From Nereida sp965655635 (GTDB lineage: Bacteria > Pseudomonadota > Alphaproteobacteria > Rhodobacterales > Rhodobacteraceae), in assembly GCF_965655635.1 (NCBI RefSeq), contig NZ_CBFHHE010000006.1, forward strand, positions 1 through 64,000: a DNA stretch of 64,000 nucleotides. Direction: 5' to 3'. Position numbers and translations under genes: made by a program. Shown one piece after another: positions 49,665-58,537 of the stretch. Numbering within the stretch: position 1 is the first letter of the stretch; each line of letters begins with the position of its first letter. The notes under the pieces were generated by a model. It was not told the origin of the DNA and made no database searches. It worked only from the letters and a program-made list of their open reading frames with translations.

Positions 49665-51956
49665 ATGGGTTTGCTTTTGGGTGTATGTCGTGCCGGAACA
49701 GGTACGATAAAACGAGCGGGCCTAGCAGCAGTGACTGCCGGCTTTATGTCCGGCGCTGTCCACGCGCAGTCTTTTACATTTGATAACGTTGAAATTGAAG
49801 GGAACGCCCGCGTTGAAGCGGCTACCATCCTGTCGTTTGCGGGCATTAGCCGGGGTGAGACGATCAGTGCAGGGCAATTGAACGACGCATTTCAACGGGT
49901 GCTAAGTTCGGGCCTTTTTGAGGACGTAGTTCTGACGCCACGCGGGAGCACACTTGTGATTGAAGTCGCTGAATTCCCCACAATTAACCAGATCAACGTT
50001 GAAGGTAACCGCCGGCTCAAAGATGAGGTTGTACAAAGCCTAATCGCCTCGCAACCGCGCCGCGTCTACAGCCCAAGCGTGGCCGAACAGGATGCCGAAC
50101 TGATCGCGCAAGCCTACGCGGAGCAGGGGCGTTTGGCCGCAACTGTTAAGCCAAGCATCATTCGCCGTTCTGACAACCGCGTCGATCTTGTGTTCGAAGT
50201 AACCGAAGGCCGCGTTGTCGAAGTTGAGCGCTTGTCGTTTACGGGCAACCGCGCTTATTCGGACCGCCGTTTGCGCGGTGTTCTGCAAACCAAACAAGCG
50301 GGTATCTTTCGCCAAGTCGTTAGCCGTGACACGTTTATCGAAGACCGCGTGAATTTTGACCGCCAAGTTCTAAGCGACTTTTACGCCTCTCGCGGTTATG
50401 TGGATTTCAATATCCAAGGTGTCTCATCCGAGCTGACCCGCGAGCGCGACGCGTTCCTGATCACATTTGATGTCGAAGAAGGCCAGCAGTTCCGCCTTGG
50501 AGAGGTCAATGTTGTAAGCCTTTTGGATGATGTGGACGCCGCTGAATTCGAAGATGCGCTAAAAGTTGGTCGCTCACCGGTCTATTCCCCGAACCTGATC
50601 GACATCAACATTGCCCGCCTTGAGCGCCGCGCGCTTGAGTTGGGTTTGAACTTTGTGCGCGCCGATCCGCGGGCGACGCGCAACGATCGCGATCTGACCT
50701 TTGATGTGACGTTCGAGCTGACACGTGGTGATCGCATTTTTGTTGAGCGCATTGATATTGAAGGCAACTTAACAACGCTTGATCGGGTCATTCGCCGTCA
50801 ATTCAAAGTGGTCGAAGGTGATCCGTTCAATCCCCGTGAAATCCGCAATTCAGCCGAGCGTATCCGCGCTTTGGGTTACTTCGGTAATGCGGGCGTGCAG
50901 GCACGCGAAGGTTCAAGCCCCAACCAAGTTGTGATTGACGTGGATGTGGAAGAACAACCTACCGGTAGCCTATCGTTCGGGGCTAGCTTTGGCACCGCAA
51001 ACGGTTTTGGCCTGACAGCTGAGCTGAGTGAGCGTAACTTCTTGGGCCGTGGGCAGTCAGTTTCGCTTGGTTTCAACACCACCGATGGTAGTGAATCCCT
51101 CAGCTTTAGTTTCAACGAGCCTGCGTTTCTGGACCGTGAGTTGGGCTTCGGTCTGTCCGGCAGCTATGGCACCACCGATAGTGATTTCGCGGCCTACAAC
51201 ACAGAACGCGCACGTCTGTCTCCATCCATCAACTTCCCTGTGAGTGAAAACGGCCGGTTGAGTCTGCGGTATTCACTGGGATTCGAGGAGGTGCTTGATG
51301 CAGCTGTAGGTTCACAGCTGCTTAGCGATGATGACGATGCAGGGCGGCAAATTGTCAGCTCTGTAGGTTACACATACAGTTTTGACACGCGTACTACGGG
51401 GTTAAACCCTGATGCAGGACTCGTTTTCAGGTTTTCCCAAGACTTCGCTGGTGTAGGTGGAGATAAAGAATATCTTCGTAGTACTTTGTTTGCTGGAACA
51501 ACTACAAAGGTCCTGAGTGATGAGGTTACGCTTCGTGCGGTACTAGAAGGTGGGGCATTAAACTCGCTAAAAGACAGTAATAGCTCAGTAACTGATCGCT
51601 TCGCATCAAGTGGCCGTTTGCGAGGCTTTGAACCCAATGGTTTTGGCCCTCGCGAGGGCGATTTTGCAGTTGGCGGTAACTACTATGCTGTTGTGCGACT
51701 TGAGGCAGATTTCCCAATCGGGCTGCCTGAAGAGTACGGCATTTCAGGGGGAGTGTACTTTGATGCGGGATCTGTTTGGGGCTTGGATAACGATCTGATT
51801 GATGACAGCTTCTCACTTCGTTCTGCCATTGGTTTTTCAATCTTTTGGAACACCGCGATTGGTCCGCTACGGTTCAACTTCTCAAAACCGCTCGAATTTA
51901 AAGAAGACTTCGATAAAACGGAAACCTTTGATCTTTCCGTTTCGACAAGCTTCTAA
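49665..51956 (+). CDS. bamA: Outer-membrane assembly factor BamA
   Basis: A 763-residue Omp85 protein that folds and inserts outer-membrane proteins. The signal peptide ends near AVHAQ (about residue 29). Five POTRA domains follow to about residue 360 (for example VEGNRRLKDEVVQSLI, RLSFTGNRAYSDRRLRGVL), then a beta barrel, with PTGSLSFGASFGTANGFG near its start and the SGRLRGFEPNGFGPRE loop (VRGF/Y-like region). The last residue is Phe, the typical Bam signal. Its stop overlaps the skp start (TAATG). Confidence 0.96.
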   Translation: MGLLLGVCRAGTGTIKRAGLAAVTAGFMSGAVHAQSFTFDNVEIEGNARVEAATILSFAGISRGETISAGQLNDAFQRVLSSGLFEDVVLTPRGSTLVIEVAEFPTINQINVEGNRRLKDEVVQSLIASQPRRVYSPSVAEQDAELIAQAYAEQGRLAATVKPSIIRRSDNRVDLVFEVTEGRVVEVERLSFTGNRAYSDRRLRGVLQTKQAGIFRQVVSRDTFIEDRVNFDRQVLSDFYASRGYVDFNIQGVSSELTRERDAFLITFDVEEGQQFRLGEVNVVSLLDDVDAAEFEDALKVGRSPVYSPNLIDINIARLERRALELGLNFVRADPRATRNDRDLTFDVTFELTRGDRIFVERIDIEGNLTTLDRVIRRQFKVVEGDPFNPREIRNSAERIRALGYFGNAGVQAREGSSPNQVVIDVDVEEQPTGSLSFGASFGTANGFGLTAELSERNFLGRGQSVSLGFNTTDGSESLSFSFNEPAFLDRELGFGLSGSYGTTDSDFAAYNTERARLSPSINFPVSENGRLSLRYSLGFEEVLDAAVGSQLLSDDDDAGRQIVSSVGYTYSFDTRTTGLNPDAGLVFRFSQDFAGVGGDKEYLRSTLFAGTTTKVLSDEVTLRAVLEGGALNSLKDSNSSVTDRFASSGRLRGFEPNGFGPREGDFAVGGNYYAVVRLEADFPIGLPEEYGISGGVYFDAGSVWGLDNDLIDDSFSLRSAIGFSIFWNTAIGPLRFNFSKPLEFKEDFDKTETFDLSVSTSF

Positions 51957-52519
51957 TGCTTAGGGGCGTTTTTGCCTTCTGCGCTGTGCTTTGCATCACC
52001 GCGGGTGCTGCACAGGCACAAACAACGCGTGGGCCGGGATTTGATACAGGTGTGGTGATGAGCGCGATCCTTGTGATCGATAGTGACCGCTTCTTCACCA
52101 ACAGCGAATACGGCAAGCGCGTCGCAACCGATCTTGAAGCAGAGCGGATGCGCCTTGTGCAAACCAAACGTGAGTTAGAGACAGAGCTTGAAGCCGAAGA
52201 ACAGCGGTTGCTTGAGTTGCGTGATGTCACGCCGGCAGATGAATTTTCGGCGATGGTTGATGTGTTTGATATCCGCGTTCAACGTGCGCGACAGTCCCAA
52301 GATGAAACAGGGCGCGTGCTGTCGCAACGATATGAACGCGCACGGGCCGAGTTCATCAATGAGGCGCTTCCGATTCTGGCCAACATTTTGGCCGAGCGTC
52401 GCGCAGTAGCGGTACTTGAGCGTGGCAGCGTCTTTTTGTCGGCGGATGCGATCGACATCACGGATGAGGCTATTCGTTTGGCTGATGCTGCCATCGGGGA
52501 CGGATCAAAATCTGAATAG
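51956..52519 (+). CDS. skp: OmpH/Skp-family periplasmic chaperone
   Basis: A 187-residue protein with a signal peptide ending AGAAQAQ. The mature part begins with ILVIDSDRFFTNSEYGKRV, a typical OmpH beginning, and continues as long helices (KRELETELEAEEQRLLELRD) that would form the tentacles of the chaperone. Relatives hold outer-membrane proteins on their way to BamA. It is translationally coupled to bamA. The gap to fabZ is about 100 bases. Confidence 0.9.
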   Translation: MLRGVFAFCAVLCITAGAAQAQTTRGPGFDTGVVMSAILVIDSDRFFTNSEYGKRVATDLEAERMRLVQTKRELETELEAEEQRLLELRDVTPADEFSAMVDVFDIRVQRARQSQDETGRVLSQRYERARAEFINEALPILANILAERRAVAVLERGSVFLSADAIDITDEAIRLADAAIGDGSKSE

Positions 52520-52620
52520 GGTAGACGTTATCAGTGTGGCTTCGACCGCAGCCTATGAAACTTGCCGCCATCGCTGCGCTTTGCTAGGCAGGGGAACAAG
52601 ATATAACGCAGGTGACTTTC

Positions 52621-53097
52621 ATGAGCGACGCAGCCCAGACCGATCTAAAATCAGCAGATATTGGCTTGATCCAACGGATCATACCGCACCGCTATCCGTT
52701 TCTACTTGTTGATAAAGTTATCGATATTGACGGGTATCAATCCGCTGTTGGCATCAAAAACGTCACCATGAATGAGCCACATTTTCAGGGGCACTTCCCA
52801 TCCAAACCTATCATGCCCGGCGTGACCATCATTGAGGCACTGGCTCAGACATCTGCTGTGATGGTGGGCGTTGCGATGGACATGGTTGATAAGGATTTGC
52901 TGGTTTACTTTATGGGGATCGACAACGCGAAGTTCCGGCGCATGGTTGTGCCCGGTGACGTGGTGCGTTTGGCCGTGGAAACCACCCGGGGCAAAGTCGG
53001 CGGAAAAGTCTGGAAATTCCGCGGCGTTGCAACAGTGGACGGTGAGATGGCCGCTGAATGTGATTTCACAGCAATGATGGATTTGTCCAAAGCATGA
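52621..53097 (+). CDS. fabZ: 3-hydroxyacyl-ACP dehydratase FabZ
   Basis: A hot-dog-fold dehydratase of fatty acid synthesis; 158 residues. The catalytic block is NEPHFQGHFPSKPIMPGV, with the active His, followed by IIEALAQTSAVM with the active Glu. IIPHRYPFLLVDKV at the N-terminus is standard. ATG 52621 is preferred over a GTG nine bases earlier. The stop overlaps the lpxA start (ATGA), tying dehydratase and lipid A synthesis. Confidence 0.97.
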   Translation: MSDAAQTDLKSADIGLIQRIIPHRYPFLLVDKVIDIDGYQSAVGIKNVTMNEPHFQGHFPSKPIMPGVTIIEALAQTSAVMVGVAMDMVDKDLLVYFMGIDNAKFRRMVVPGDVVRLAVETTRGKVGGKVWKFRGVATVDGEMAAECDFTAMMDLSKA

Positions 53098-53879
53098 GTG
53101 GAAATATTCACCCCTCAGCGGTTATCGAAGACGGTGCTGTCATTGGCGATGGTGTTGAGATTGGGCCATTCTGCCATGTTGGGCCGCACGTTAAACTGGC
53201 GGATGGCGTCATTCTCAAATCACACGTGGTCGTGGCAGGGGATACCGAGATTGGCCCTGAGACGGTTATTTTTCCGTTCTCAAGCATTGGTGAAATCCCG
53301 CAAGACCTAAAATTTGCCGGCGAACAGACAAAGCTCATCATTGGTGCGCGGAACCGCATTCGTGAGCACGTTACGATGAACACCGGCACGTCCGGCGGCG
53401 GTGGCGTGACACGCGTTGGGGATGACGGGTTGTTTATGGCGGGCTGTCATGTTGCCCATGACGCAGTCATTGGCGACCGTGTGGTAATCGTGAACCAAAC
53501 AGCAATCGCCGGTCACTGTGTGATCGAGGACGACGTTATCATCGGCGGGCTGTGCGGCATCCACCAGTTTGTGCGCATCGGTACGGGCGCTATCGTTGGG
53601 GCGCTTTCAATGGTGACAAATGATGTGATCCCACATGGATTGGTCCAAGGCCCACGGGGCGAGTTGGACGGTCTCAACCTTGTTGGGTTGAAACGCAAAG
53701 GCGTCGCACGTGCGGATATCACCGCATTAAGAGTGGCTTTTCAAACGCTGAAGCAAGGCGAGGGCAGTTTTGCCGAACGCGCCGCGCGCTTGGTTCAAGA
53801 CAGCGACAGTGATTATGTGGCGGATTTGGTGCGCTTTGTTACGGGCACCACGGATCGCCACTTCCTTACCCCAAAATGA
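53094..53879 (+). CDS. lpxA: UDP-N-acetylglucosamine O-acyltransferase
   Basis: First enzyme of lipid A synthesis: transfers a 3-hydroxyacyl chain from ACP. The 261-residue protein is a left-handed beta helix (IHPSAVIEDGAVIGDGVEIG and further hexapeptides) with the catalytic His in CHVAHDAVIGDRV and HCVIEDDVIIGG, plus a helical C-terminal domain (RADITALRVAFQTL). Coupled by ATGA overlaps to fabZ before and to lpxI after. Confidence 0.97.
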   Translation: MSGNIHPSAVIEDGAVIGDGVEIGPFCHVGPHVKLADGVILKSHVVVAGDTEIGPETVIFPFSSIGEIPQDLKFAGEQTKLIIGARNRIREHVTMNTGTSGGGGVTRVGDDGLFMAGCHVAHDAVIGDRVVIVNQTAIAGHCVIEDDVIIGGLCGIHQFVRIGTGAIVGALSMVTNDVIPHGLVQGPRGELDGLNLVGLKRKGVARADITALRVAFQTLKQGEGSFAERAARLVQDSDSDYVADLVRFVTGTTDRHFLTPK

Positions 53880-54763
53880 TTGCACTGATTGCAGGGCAGG
53901 GCCAATTGCCTGTTGCGGTGCATCGTGCGCTCAAAACAGCGGGCCGCGCCCACGTCATTGCGGCAATGGGCGATGTCGATCCCTGTTTGCCGGATGTGCG
54001 GCCGTTTCGGGTGGAACAATTAGGCACGTTTTTTGCCGCACTTACGGACCTTGGGGTGAGCCTGGTGTGTTTTGCCGGCGCTACCACTCGCCCACAGATT
54101 GACCCATCGAAAATAGACGCGGCCACTTTGCCGTTGGTGCCAAAAATTGCGGCAGCAATGGCAGGGGGTGATGATAGCACTTTGCGCGTGGCGATTTCGC
54201 TCTTTGAGGGCGCCGGTTTTCAAGTCATAGCTGCCCCGCAACTTGTCGACGGCCTGCTGCCTCCCCAAGGAGATTTGACAGCGCAAAAGCCATCTGAGCG
54301 CGATTTAAAAGATATTGCACGCGCCCGTGACGTGCATGGTGCTCTGGCCGCTGCAGACGTTGGGCAAGCGGTGATCGTCGGCCATGGTCAGGTTTTGGCG
54401 GTTGAGGCGCTTTTGGGCACCGATTGGATGATGCAGTCTTTGTTACAAGCAGCACCTGCGCAAGACGTGGCAGATGTGTTTTCTGATCCGTTGGGTTTTG
54501 CTACGGATGTTTTGGCCGGACCAATCCAAGATGCCCCTCGCCGGAACCCTCGGTTGCCAGAAGGCGGCGTGCTTTATAAGGCACCGAAGGCGGGGCAGGA
54601 TTTACGAATTGACCTGCCTACAATTGGGCCGGAAACCATTCGTGGTGCCATCGCGCTTGGTCTGAACGGCATCGCGATCGGCCCCAACACGCAAGTTCTG
54701 GAACTTGATAAAACCATCGCCGCCGCATCCAATGGTGGGCTGTTTTTACACGTGCTGGCATAG
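53876..54763 (+). CDS. lpxI: UDP-2,3-diacylglucosamine pyrophosphatase LpxI
   Basis: Hydrolyses UDP-2,3-diacylglucosamine to lipid X; alphaproteobacteria use this enzyme in place of LpxH. The 295-residue protein has the N-terminal ALIAGQGQLPVAVHRAL, LPLVPKIAAAMAGGDDSTLR in the middle and the C-terminal GGVLYKAPKAGQDLRIDLP and GLNGIAIG motifs of the DUF1009 catalytic domain. It is coupled to lpxA, and lpxB starts 14 bases after its stop. Confidence 0.95.
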   Translation: MIALIAGQGQLPVAVHRALKTAGRAHVIAAMGDVDPCLPDVRPFRVEQLGTFFAALTDLGVSLVCFAGATTRPQIDPSKIDAATLPLVPKIAAAMAGGDDSTLRVAISLFEGAGFQVIAAPQLVDGLLPPQGDLTAQKPSERDLKDIARARDVHGALAAADVGQAVIVGHGQVLAVEALLGTDWMMQSLLQAAPAQDVADVFSDPLGFATDVLAGPIQDAPRRNPRLPEGGVLYKAPKAGQDLRIDLPTIGPETIRGAIALGLNGIAIGPNTQVLELDKTIAAASNGGLFLHVLA

Positions 54764-54777
54764 GCGGCCGTGTGGCG

Positions 54778-55941
54778 ATGTCTGATCCTTTGAAAGTGTT
54801 CATCATCGCGGGTGAGCCTTCGGGCGACGCACTTGGTGGTGATGTTATGGCGGGGCTGAAAGAGCTTTGTCCAAACATCACATTTGAGGGCGTTGGTGGT
54901 CCAAATATGCAGCAACAAGGTCTGGAAAGCCTGTTCGATATGTCAGAGCTGTCCGTGATGGGCTTGGCCGAGATACTGCCGAAATACCGCCATTTGAAAC
55001 AGCGCATTTCACAAACTGCCCAAGCCGCCATCGCCGCGGCACCTGATGTAATCTTGACAATTGATAGCCCTGATTTTTGTCTTAGGGTTGCAAAACTTGT
55101 CAAAGCGCGGCGCGATATTCGCGTCGTTCATTACGTCGCGCCCAGTGTGTGGGCTTGGCGTCCGAAACGCGCACAGAAGATGGCCCGCCACGTAGATCAG
55201 GTCTTGGCTCTGTTACCGTTTGAGCCGCCCTTTATGCAGGCAGCAGGGATGCAATGCGATTTTGTAGGCCATCCCGTGGCCAACACTGCTCAGGCGAGCA
55301 GACAAGACTGCGCGGCATTTCGTATGCGCCATCAAATTGCAGAAGACGTGCCTTTGGTTTTGGTCCTTCCGGGATCTCGCGGCGGGGAAGTGCGCCGCCT
55401 GTCAGATGTGTTTGGGCAAGCGCTTGCCCGTTTTCAGCAAACACACAGCAATGCGCGGTTTGTGTTGCCCGTAGCGCCCTCTGTGAGGGGCCTTGTAGGT
55501 GAGTTAACTGCGAATTGGTCGGTCAAACCGATCCTGATCGACAGCGCTAATCATCCCGAGAAGCTGTCCGCGTTTGGCGCGGCTGATATTGCGCTGGCTG
55601 CGTCAGGGACTGTTTCGTTAGAGCTTGCCGCCGCACAAACGCCGATGGTCATTGCTTACAAAATGAACTGGCTCACAGCGGCCATTATGCGCCGGTTGAT
55701 GCGGGTCGATACAGTCACGCTGGTTAATCTGGTGTCTGAAACGCGAAATGTGCCCGAATTTTTGATGGAAAACTGCACAGCCGAGGCCGTGTCGCAGGGT
55801 CTATCTACACTTCTTGCGAAACCGGTGACACAATCGGCTGCCTTAGACATCACGATGGATCGTCTGGGGCGCGGGAAAGAGCGGGCAGGGCTGCGCGCCG
55901 CACGTGCCATTTTGGGCGGTATCAACAAGCCGGTAGGCTAG
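54778..55941 (+). CDS. lpxB: Lipid-A-disaccharide synthase
   Basis: Condenses lipid X with UDP-2,3-diacylglucosamine. About 387 residues. The family start KVFIIAGEPSGDALGG, the ELSVMGLAEILPKYRHL region, the YVAPSVWAWRPKRAQKM block and the C-terminal AADIALAASGTVSLELA segment are clear. GTG 54772 is an alternative start closer to the AGGCGG element. It ends the envelope cluster and converges on mnmA. Confidence 0.96.
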   Translation: MSDPLKVFIIAGEPSGDALGGDVMAGLKELCPNITFEGVGGPNMQQQGLESLFDMSELSVMGLAEILPKYRHLKQRISQTAQAAIAAAPDVILTIDSPDFCLRVAKLVKARRDIRVVHYVAPSVWAWRPKRAQKMARHVDQVLALLPFEPPFMQAAGMQCDFVGHPVANTAQASRQDCAAFRMRHQIAEDVPLVLVLPGSRGGEVRRLSDVFGQALARFQQTHSNARFVLPVAPSVRGLVGELTANWSVKPILIDSANHPEKLSAFGAADIALAASGTVSLELAAAQTPMVIAYKMNWLTAAIMRRLMRVDTVTLVNLVSETRNVPEFLMENCTAEAVSQGLSTLLAKPVTQSAALDITMDRLGRGKERAGLRAARAILGGINKPVG

Positions 55942-55965
55942 GGCTGTTCAAGATCTGTTAATCTC

Positions 55966-57111
55966 TCAGGCTCCGCGCCAAATCCAACCGCCGCCCAAAA
56001 TGCGGGTGCTGCCTTCTTCATAAAATACGCAAGCCTGTCCGGGTGAGACACCTTCTTCCGCGCTCAGCAGTTCAACTTCCGCGAATCCCCCCGGTTTTGC
56101 GCGCAAAATTGCGGGCCCTGGCGGGCGAGTTGATCGCACTTTTACCAAAATTTCGCGTTCCGCAACGGCCTCAAACGCATTATCGCCAAGCCAGTTGATC
56201 TCTTTGATTGGAATGTTGCGCGTCGCCAGCATGTCCTTTGGACCGACCACGACTTCCTTTGTATCCACATCCAGTTTCACCACGTAAAGCGGCTCTGATA
56301 GCCCCCCAATTCCAAGGCCGCGTCGCTGACCAATGGTGTAGTGGATGACCCCTTCATGGGTGCCCAAAATACGTCCGTCCGCATGAACAATATTGCCTGG
56401 CTCGGCAGCACCGGGACGCAGTTTTTGAATCACCTTGGCATAGTCACCGTTGGGCACGAAACAAATGTCTTGGCTGTCAGGTTTATCCGCCACCGGTAAG
56501 CCGTATTTTTGGGCAAGCGCGCGTGTCGCTTCCTTGCTTGGCAAATGACCAAGGGGGAAGCGCAGATAGGACAATTGCTCGGGTGTTGTTGAAAACAAAA
56601 AGTATGACTGATCGCGGTTGCTATCTTCGGCTGAATGCAGCTCGGGACCGTGCGCACCCATCTTGCGCTGAATGTAGTGGCCGGTTGCCATGCAATCCGC
56701 CTCAAGGTCTTTGGCAGTTTCCAGCAGGTCTTTGAATTTCACCCGCTCGTTACACCGAATGCACGGTACAGGCGTTGCACCGCCAAGGTAGCTTTCCGCG
56801 AATTCATCTATCACGGCGTCTTTGAAAATATTCTCGTAATCAAGGACATAGTGGGGGAAGTTCATCTCTTCGGCAACGCGACGTGCATCGTGGATATCGC
56901 GGCCCGCACAGCAAGCACCCTTTTTGGCAAGAGCTGCCCCGTGGTCATAAAGTTGTAGCGTAACACCCACCACATCATAGCCTTCTTTGGCCAGCTGTGC
57001 CGCCACAACAGAGCTATCGACACCGCCGGACATGGCCACAACGACACGTGTCTCAGATGGCGGTTTAGCAAAGCCAAGTGAGTTAAGACCAGCGGTGTGA
57101 TCGAGTGCCAT
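55966..57111 (-). CDS. mnmA: tRNA 2-thiouridylase MnmA
   Basis: Installs sulfur at U34 of Lys, Glu and Gln tRNAs. The 381-residue protein has the PP-loop VVVAMSGGVDSSVVA, the catalytic CCAGRDIHDARRVAEE and VPCIRCNERVKF cysteines, and the SQDICFVPNGDY block. The ATG is behind CGGAGAA; the longer frame upstream is not family-like. It is divergent from the sciP region. Confidence 0.96.
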   Translation of the reverse strand: MALDHTAGLNSLGFAKPPSETRVVVAMSGGVDSSVVAAQLAKEGYDVVGVTLQLYDHGAALAKKGACCAGRDIHDARRVAEEMNFPHYVLDYENIFKDAVIDEFAESYLGGATPVPCIRCNERVKFKDLLETAKDLEADCMATGHYIQRKMGAHGPELHSAEDSNRDQSYFLFSTTPEQLSYLRFPLGHLPSKEATRALAQKYGLPVADKPDSQDICFVPNGDYAKVIQKLRPGAAEPGNIVHADGRILGTHEGVIHYTIGQRRGLGIGGLSEPLYVVKLDVDTKEVVVGPKDMLATRNIPIKEINWLGDNAFEAVAEREILVKVRSTRPPGPAILRAKPGGFAEVELLSAEEGVSPGQACVFYEEGSTRILGGGWIWRGA

Positions 57112-57263
57112 AAGCGGTTCTCCGGATGATGAGGTTAATCGCAAGTAACAGGTTTACGCACAGATATAATAAAATTGCGCGTACTAACAAGGTGACGTTT
57201 CACCGCTCCTTAAGACACTTGGCTCAAACCGAACAGGACTTTGATACAAGACGAGGACGAAGA

Positions 57264-57536
57264 ATGTTTTTGAAAAAGGTTGACGGCCCCCGATCAGTGA
57301 CCCTGCCGGATGGTTCGATCATGACCCATGCTGATCTGCCACCCGCATCAACGCGGCTTTGGGTTGCATCGCGTAAAGCGGCTGTGGTGCGGGGCGTGGC
57401 GTACGGCCTGTTGAGCCAATGTGATGCGTTGTCGCGCTATAGTTTGTCCGAAGAAGAATTCGAAAGTTGGTGCGATGCGGTCAGCAGTCACAGGCTTAAG
57501 GCGTTACGCGCGACACATCTGCAAAGTTACCGTTAG
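57264..57536 (+). CDS. sciP: SciP-like DUF1153 protein, inhibitor of CtrA
   Basis: A 90-residue protein with the DUF1153 core: GPRSVTLPDGSIMTHADLPP followed by the helix-turn-helix WVASRKAAVVRGVAYGLL and YSLSEEEFESWCDAVSSHRLKAL. In Caulobacter SciP binds CtrA and represses CtrA-activated genes outside the proper cell-cycle window. ATG 57264 with GAGG in front gives the family start; a longer frame begins at 57126. It lies directly before ctrA. A half-matching CtrA-like site (TTAA TCGCAAG TAAC at 57135-57149) lies upstream. Confidence 0.92.
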   Translation: MFLKKVDGPRSVTLPDGSIMTHADLPPASTRLWVASRKAAVVRGVAYGLLSQCDALSRYSLSEEEFESWCDAVSSHRLKALRATHLQSYR

Positions 57537-57577
57537 CTTTATGCAACCTAAGGTAGTGTGAAGAGTTGTGGCTCACG

Positions 57578-57593
57578 CTAACCTTGTGTTAAC
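57578..57593 (+). promoter_or_regulatory. Near-consensus CtrA box before ctrA
   Basis: The sequence is CTAA, seven bases, TTAAC. Against the CtrA consensus TTAA-N7-TTAAC it has one mismatch and exact spacing. It lies 60 bases before the ctrA start, so CtrA autoregulation is likely. The consensus is from Caulobacter and its validity here is inferred. Confidence 0.6.
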
Positions 57594-57653
57594 TAATTGC
57601 CTGCACAGTGAGGTCGAAACACTTTACGCAAACGATCCACCGGAGATAAAATT

Positions 57654-58370
57654 ATGCGAGTTCTGCTAGTCGAGGACGATCCTACGACCGCCAAAAGTAT
57701 CGAAATGATGCTTAACCGTGCCAATCTGAACGTCTACACGACGGATTTGGGTGAAGAAGGGATCGATCTGGCAAAGCTATATGATTACGACCTGATCGTT
57801 CTCGATCTTGGCCTGCCTGACATGAATGGTCACGAAGTGCTACGCCAATTGCGCGTTAGTAAAATTGAGACGCCGATTCTGATCCTGCCTGGTTCTGCTG
57901 AGGTAGACGACAAAATCAAGGGCTTTGGCTTTGGCGCCGATGACTACATGGTCAAACCATTCCTGCGCGAAGAGCTTGTTGCGCGCATTCACGCGGTGAT
58001 TCGTCGTTCCAAAGGGCACTCACAGGCAGTCATCGGTACGGGCCAGATTGAAGTGAACTTGGATGCAAAAACTGTGTCTGCTGGCGGTCGTGCGATCCAT
58101 TTGATAAGCAAAGAGTACCAAATGCTTGAGCTGTTGAGCCTGCGCAAAGGTACAACACTGACCAAGGAAATGTTCCTGAACTACCTTTATGGCGGAATGG
58201 ATGAACCTGAACTCAAAATTATTGATGTTTTCATCTGTAAGCTGCGTAAAAAATTGGCTCAGGCAACAGACGGTGACAATTATATCGAGACTGTCTGGGG
58301 GCGTGGCTATGTTTTGCGCGATCCGCAAACAGGTCTGGGGGACTTGGAGAAAATCGCCGTAAACGGCTGA
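57654..58370 (+). CDS. ctrA: Cell-cycle response regulator CtrA
   Basis: A 238-residue OmpR-type regulator. Receiver: acidic pair Asp8/Asp9, phosphoacceptor Asp51 in IVLDLGLPDMNG, Lys101 in KPF. DNA-binding domain: KEYQMLELLSLRKGTTLTKEMF and DEPELKIIDVFICKLRKKL, nearly identical to other CtrA proteins. Odd: the usual LSG after ILI is LPG here, so the switch Ser (position 79) is Pro; it differs by one base (CCT for TCT). In roseobacters CtrA is mostly tied to motility, gene transfer agents and quorum-linked traits. A GGAG eight bases upstream sets the start; a strong hairpin follows the gene. Confidence 0.95.
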   Translation: MRVLLVEDDPTTAKSIEMMLNRANLNVYTTDLGEEGIDLAKLYDYDLIVLDLGLPDMNGHEVLRQLRVSKIETPILILPGSAEVDDKIKGFGFGADDYMVKPFLREELVARIHAVIRRSKGHSQAVIGTGQIEVNLDAKTVSAGGRAIHLISKEYQMLELLSLRKGTTLTKEMFLNYLYGGMDEPELKIIDVFICKLRKKLAQATDGDNYIETVWGRGYVLRDPQTGLGDLEKIAVNG

Positions 58371-58409
58371 CCGTATCCGGTCACTGCGTAAAGAGTTTAG
58401 TTTTTCGGT

Positions 58410-58440
58410 AAGAGAGGTTCGCAATCGCGGCCTCTCTTTT
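58410..58440 (+). terminator. Intrinsic terminator of ctrA
   Basis: AAGAGAGG and CCTCTCTT form a perfect 8-base stem with a loop of about twelve bases, ending in TTTT. It lies 40 bases after the ctrA stop and shields ligA. Confidence 0.85.
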
Positions 58441-58537
58441 CGTATGTGCAGGTTGGATGAAAATCGGCACTAAGACTAGACGCCGCCACCCTGCCATTCT
58501 ACCTATAGCGTCCAATCCACAGTGATGAGCGCCCCCC

